Positions 51,138 through 51,968 of a stretch of DNA of 51,968 bases are shown here, piece after piece (the stretch's first letter is position 1; every line of letters begins with the position of its first letter). The position numbers and the translations under genes were made by a program. The notes under the pieces were generated by a model that was not told where the DNA came from, ran no database searches, and worked only from the letters and a program-made list of their open reading frames with translations. The DNA is from Paenibacillus sp. USDA918EY (GTDB taxonomy: Bacteria > Bacillota > Bacilli > Paenibacillales > Paenibacillaceae): NCBI RefSeq assembly GCF_009870825.1, contig NZ_WTWY01000027.1, forward strand, positions 1-51,968, read 5' to 3'.

Positions 51138-51416
51138 ATGGGATGGTTTCGAAACAATAACCCGAAAGCGCCGGCATGGCAGCTAAAGCAGAAGCAGGAT
51201 GAGGAAATGGCGGTGTTTATGGATGTGCGGAGGGCTCAAGCGGAATGGGAGCAGGCAAGGCATTTTTTCGAGCAAGCAGTGGGAGAGGAACAAATCGATT
51301 ATGCCATTTACATGCTGGAAGCGGCGGAGCTTAAATACCAGATGCATTTAAGGGCTGCCAAGCGGATGGGGCTGAATCGCATTCAGCTTCCGGTCCAACA
51401 AAGGGCAGAGGCTTAA
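51138..51416 (+). CDS. yaaL: YaaL family protein (DUF2508)
   Basis: A 92-residue helical protein of the DUF2508 family, found between recR and bofA in Bacillales. It begins MGWFRNN, continues with a Gln/Glu-rich helix (WQLKQKQDEEMAVFMDVRRAQAEWEQARHFF) and a second helix (DYAIYMLEAAELKYQMHLRAAKRM). Its role is unknown. GGGGGCTT precedes the ATG. Confidence 0.92.
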   Translation: MGWFRNNNPKAPAWQLKQKQDEEMAVFMDVRRAQAEWEQARHFFEQAVGEEQIDYAIYMLEAAELKYQMHLRAAKRMGLNRIQLPVQQRAEA

Positions 51417-51476
51417 CGGTCGTCCATTTGTTTATATTGGAAGCGACGTTCCGCTAATACGAAGGAGGGGAAAAGA

Positions 51477-51743
51477 ATGAAGCTGGTCGTCATGGGAATA
51501 ATGACGGTATCCTTGCTGCTGCTTTTGTTGATCGTGTTCAGGAAAAAAATCGGCTTCGGTTGGTTAACGATGTTCGGTACGCATTTGGTGCTTGCGGCGC
51601 TGGGGTTATACCTGGTGAATTTCTCGGGTTTGATCCCGGAGGTGTATATTCCTCTGAATCCGACTACGGTGGGGACGGTCATGGTTTTAGGTCTTCCGGG
51701 AGTGGCGCTTTTGTTCGGTTTAAAAATAACTTTAATGGGGTAG
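51477..51743 (+). CDS. bofA: Inhibitor of pro-sigma-K processing BofA
   Basis: BofA holds the intramembrane protease SpoIVFB inactive in the outer forespore membrane until the sigma-G signal arrives. The 88-residue protein has two hydrophobic helices (VVMGIMTVSLLLLLLIVF and LTMFGTHLVLAALGLYLVNFSG) and the conserved end YIPLNPTTVGTVMVLGLPGVALL. Strong GAAGGAGGGG lies ahead of ATG. It is the last gene before the next rRNA operon, as in B. subtilis. Confidence 0.95.
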   Translation: MKLVVMGIMTVSLLLLLLIVFRKKIGFGWLTMFGTHLVLAALGLYLVNFSGLIPEVYIPLNPTTVGTVMVLGLPGVALLFGLKITLMG

Positions 51744-51773
51744 TTGACGGACGTCCGCATTCTGTGGTAAATT
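51744..51773 (+). promoter_or_regulatory. Upstream promoter of the right rRNA operon
   Basis: TTGACG (51744-51749), an 18-base spacer and TAAATT (51768-51773), just past the stop of bofA. Confidence 0.7.
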
Positions 51774-51848
51774 AAATCTCGCCCCTTTCAAAAAGGTACA
51801 AGCTTGCCGGATCGGTAAGCAAAGAAAAAAGTTTTTTAAAAAAAGTGC

Positions 51849-51878
51849 TTGACGAAATGATGGGCGACATGATATATT
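51849..51878 (+). promoter_or_regulatory. Downstream promoter of the right rRNA operon
   Basis: TTGACG (51849-51854) with TATATT (51873-51878), spacer 18. Two promoters in series, P1 and P2, are typical of rRNA operons in Bacillales. Confidence 0.78.
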
Positions 51879-51968
51879 ATAAGAGTTGCTGCTGCGATAA
51901 AAAACAGCGGTGAAAACGAAAGAATTTGATCTTTGAAAACTGAACAACGAGTGAGATTAGACCTTGCT
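51879..51968 (+). other. rRNA operon leader, upstream of 16S rRNA
   Basis: The region contains TGATCTTTGAAAACTGAAC, the conserved pre-16S leader sequence with boxA-like character, but the 16S rRNA itself does not start within the window. Confidence 0.85.

Noticed and set aside
1..51968. CRISPR arrays, prophage genes or integrase-bounded islands
   Set aside because: No regular short repeats with spacers, phage structural genes or integrases appear anywhere in the window.

Overview
The window reads as a chromosomal segment near the replication origin of an endospore-forming, motile Firmicute, most likely Paenibacillus or a close relative. The evidence is a set of Bacillales-type genes (dacA, pdxS/pdxT, bofA, spo0F, sspP, rpoE delta subunit, yaaL), Shine-Dalgarno sites of the AGGAGG type, frequent TTG and GTG starts, sigma-H and sigma-D type promoters and a Bacillus-type large SRP RNA. 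The genus is inferred from gene order and composition only. No insertion sequence, prophage, plasmid gene or CRISPR array was seen.

Layout. The segment lies between two ribosomal RNA operons: it begins with the last bases of a 5S rRNA and ends in the promoter and leader region of another rRNA operon. The left part (0.5-7 kb) is guaB, dacA, pdxS, pdxT, serS and tRNA-Ser(UGA), as next to B. subtilis rrnO. It is followed by small spore-type genes (7.1-7.8 kb), a lipoprotein, tadA with a cluster of DnaA-box-like sites, an orphan sporulation-type sensor kinase with rluF, motA/motB on the reverse strand, and small genes: a pterin dehydratase, a cytochrome c and an acetyltransferase. At 17.4-19.1 kb sit two tandem NlpC/P60 cell-wall hydrolase genes, each behind its own c-di-AMP (ydaO-type) riboswitch.

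From 19 to 47.5 kb come a membrane protein with an M1 peptidase, ywhD, a DNA glycosylase, an anchored phosphoesterase, a class A PBP, speE-speB, an Asp-box protein, ywiB-argS, a two-component system with a secreted protein, an intracellular-type subtilisin, rpoE, pyrG, spo0F, fba, murA, rho, a radical SAM protein and rpmE. In B. subtilis the ywhD-to-rpmE genes lie, as I recall, on the other side of the origin in the same outward order. The right end (47.6-52 kb) returns to the B. subtilis rrnA-side order: SRP RNA, dnaX, ybaB/yaaK, recR, yaaL, bofA.

Functionally the window is mostly housekeeping: GTP and CTP synthesis, pyridoxal phosphate, polyamines, translation, replication and repair, and peptidoglycan precursor synthesis and remodelling. 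It also carries parts of the sporulation decision (orphan kinase, Spo0F, BofA, SspP). Regulation visible in the sequence includes the c-di-AMP riboswitches, a pyrG leader matching the reiterative-transcription attenuator, a sigma-H promoter before spo0F, a sigma-D promoter before motAB, and many intrinsic terminators. The least explained pieces are the two-component/secreted-protein unit, the radical SAM protein after rho, the Asp-box protein, the lipoprotein, and a noncoding 0.5 kb stretch before rpoE.
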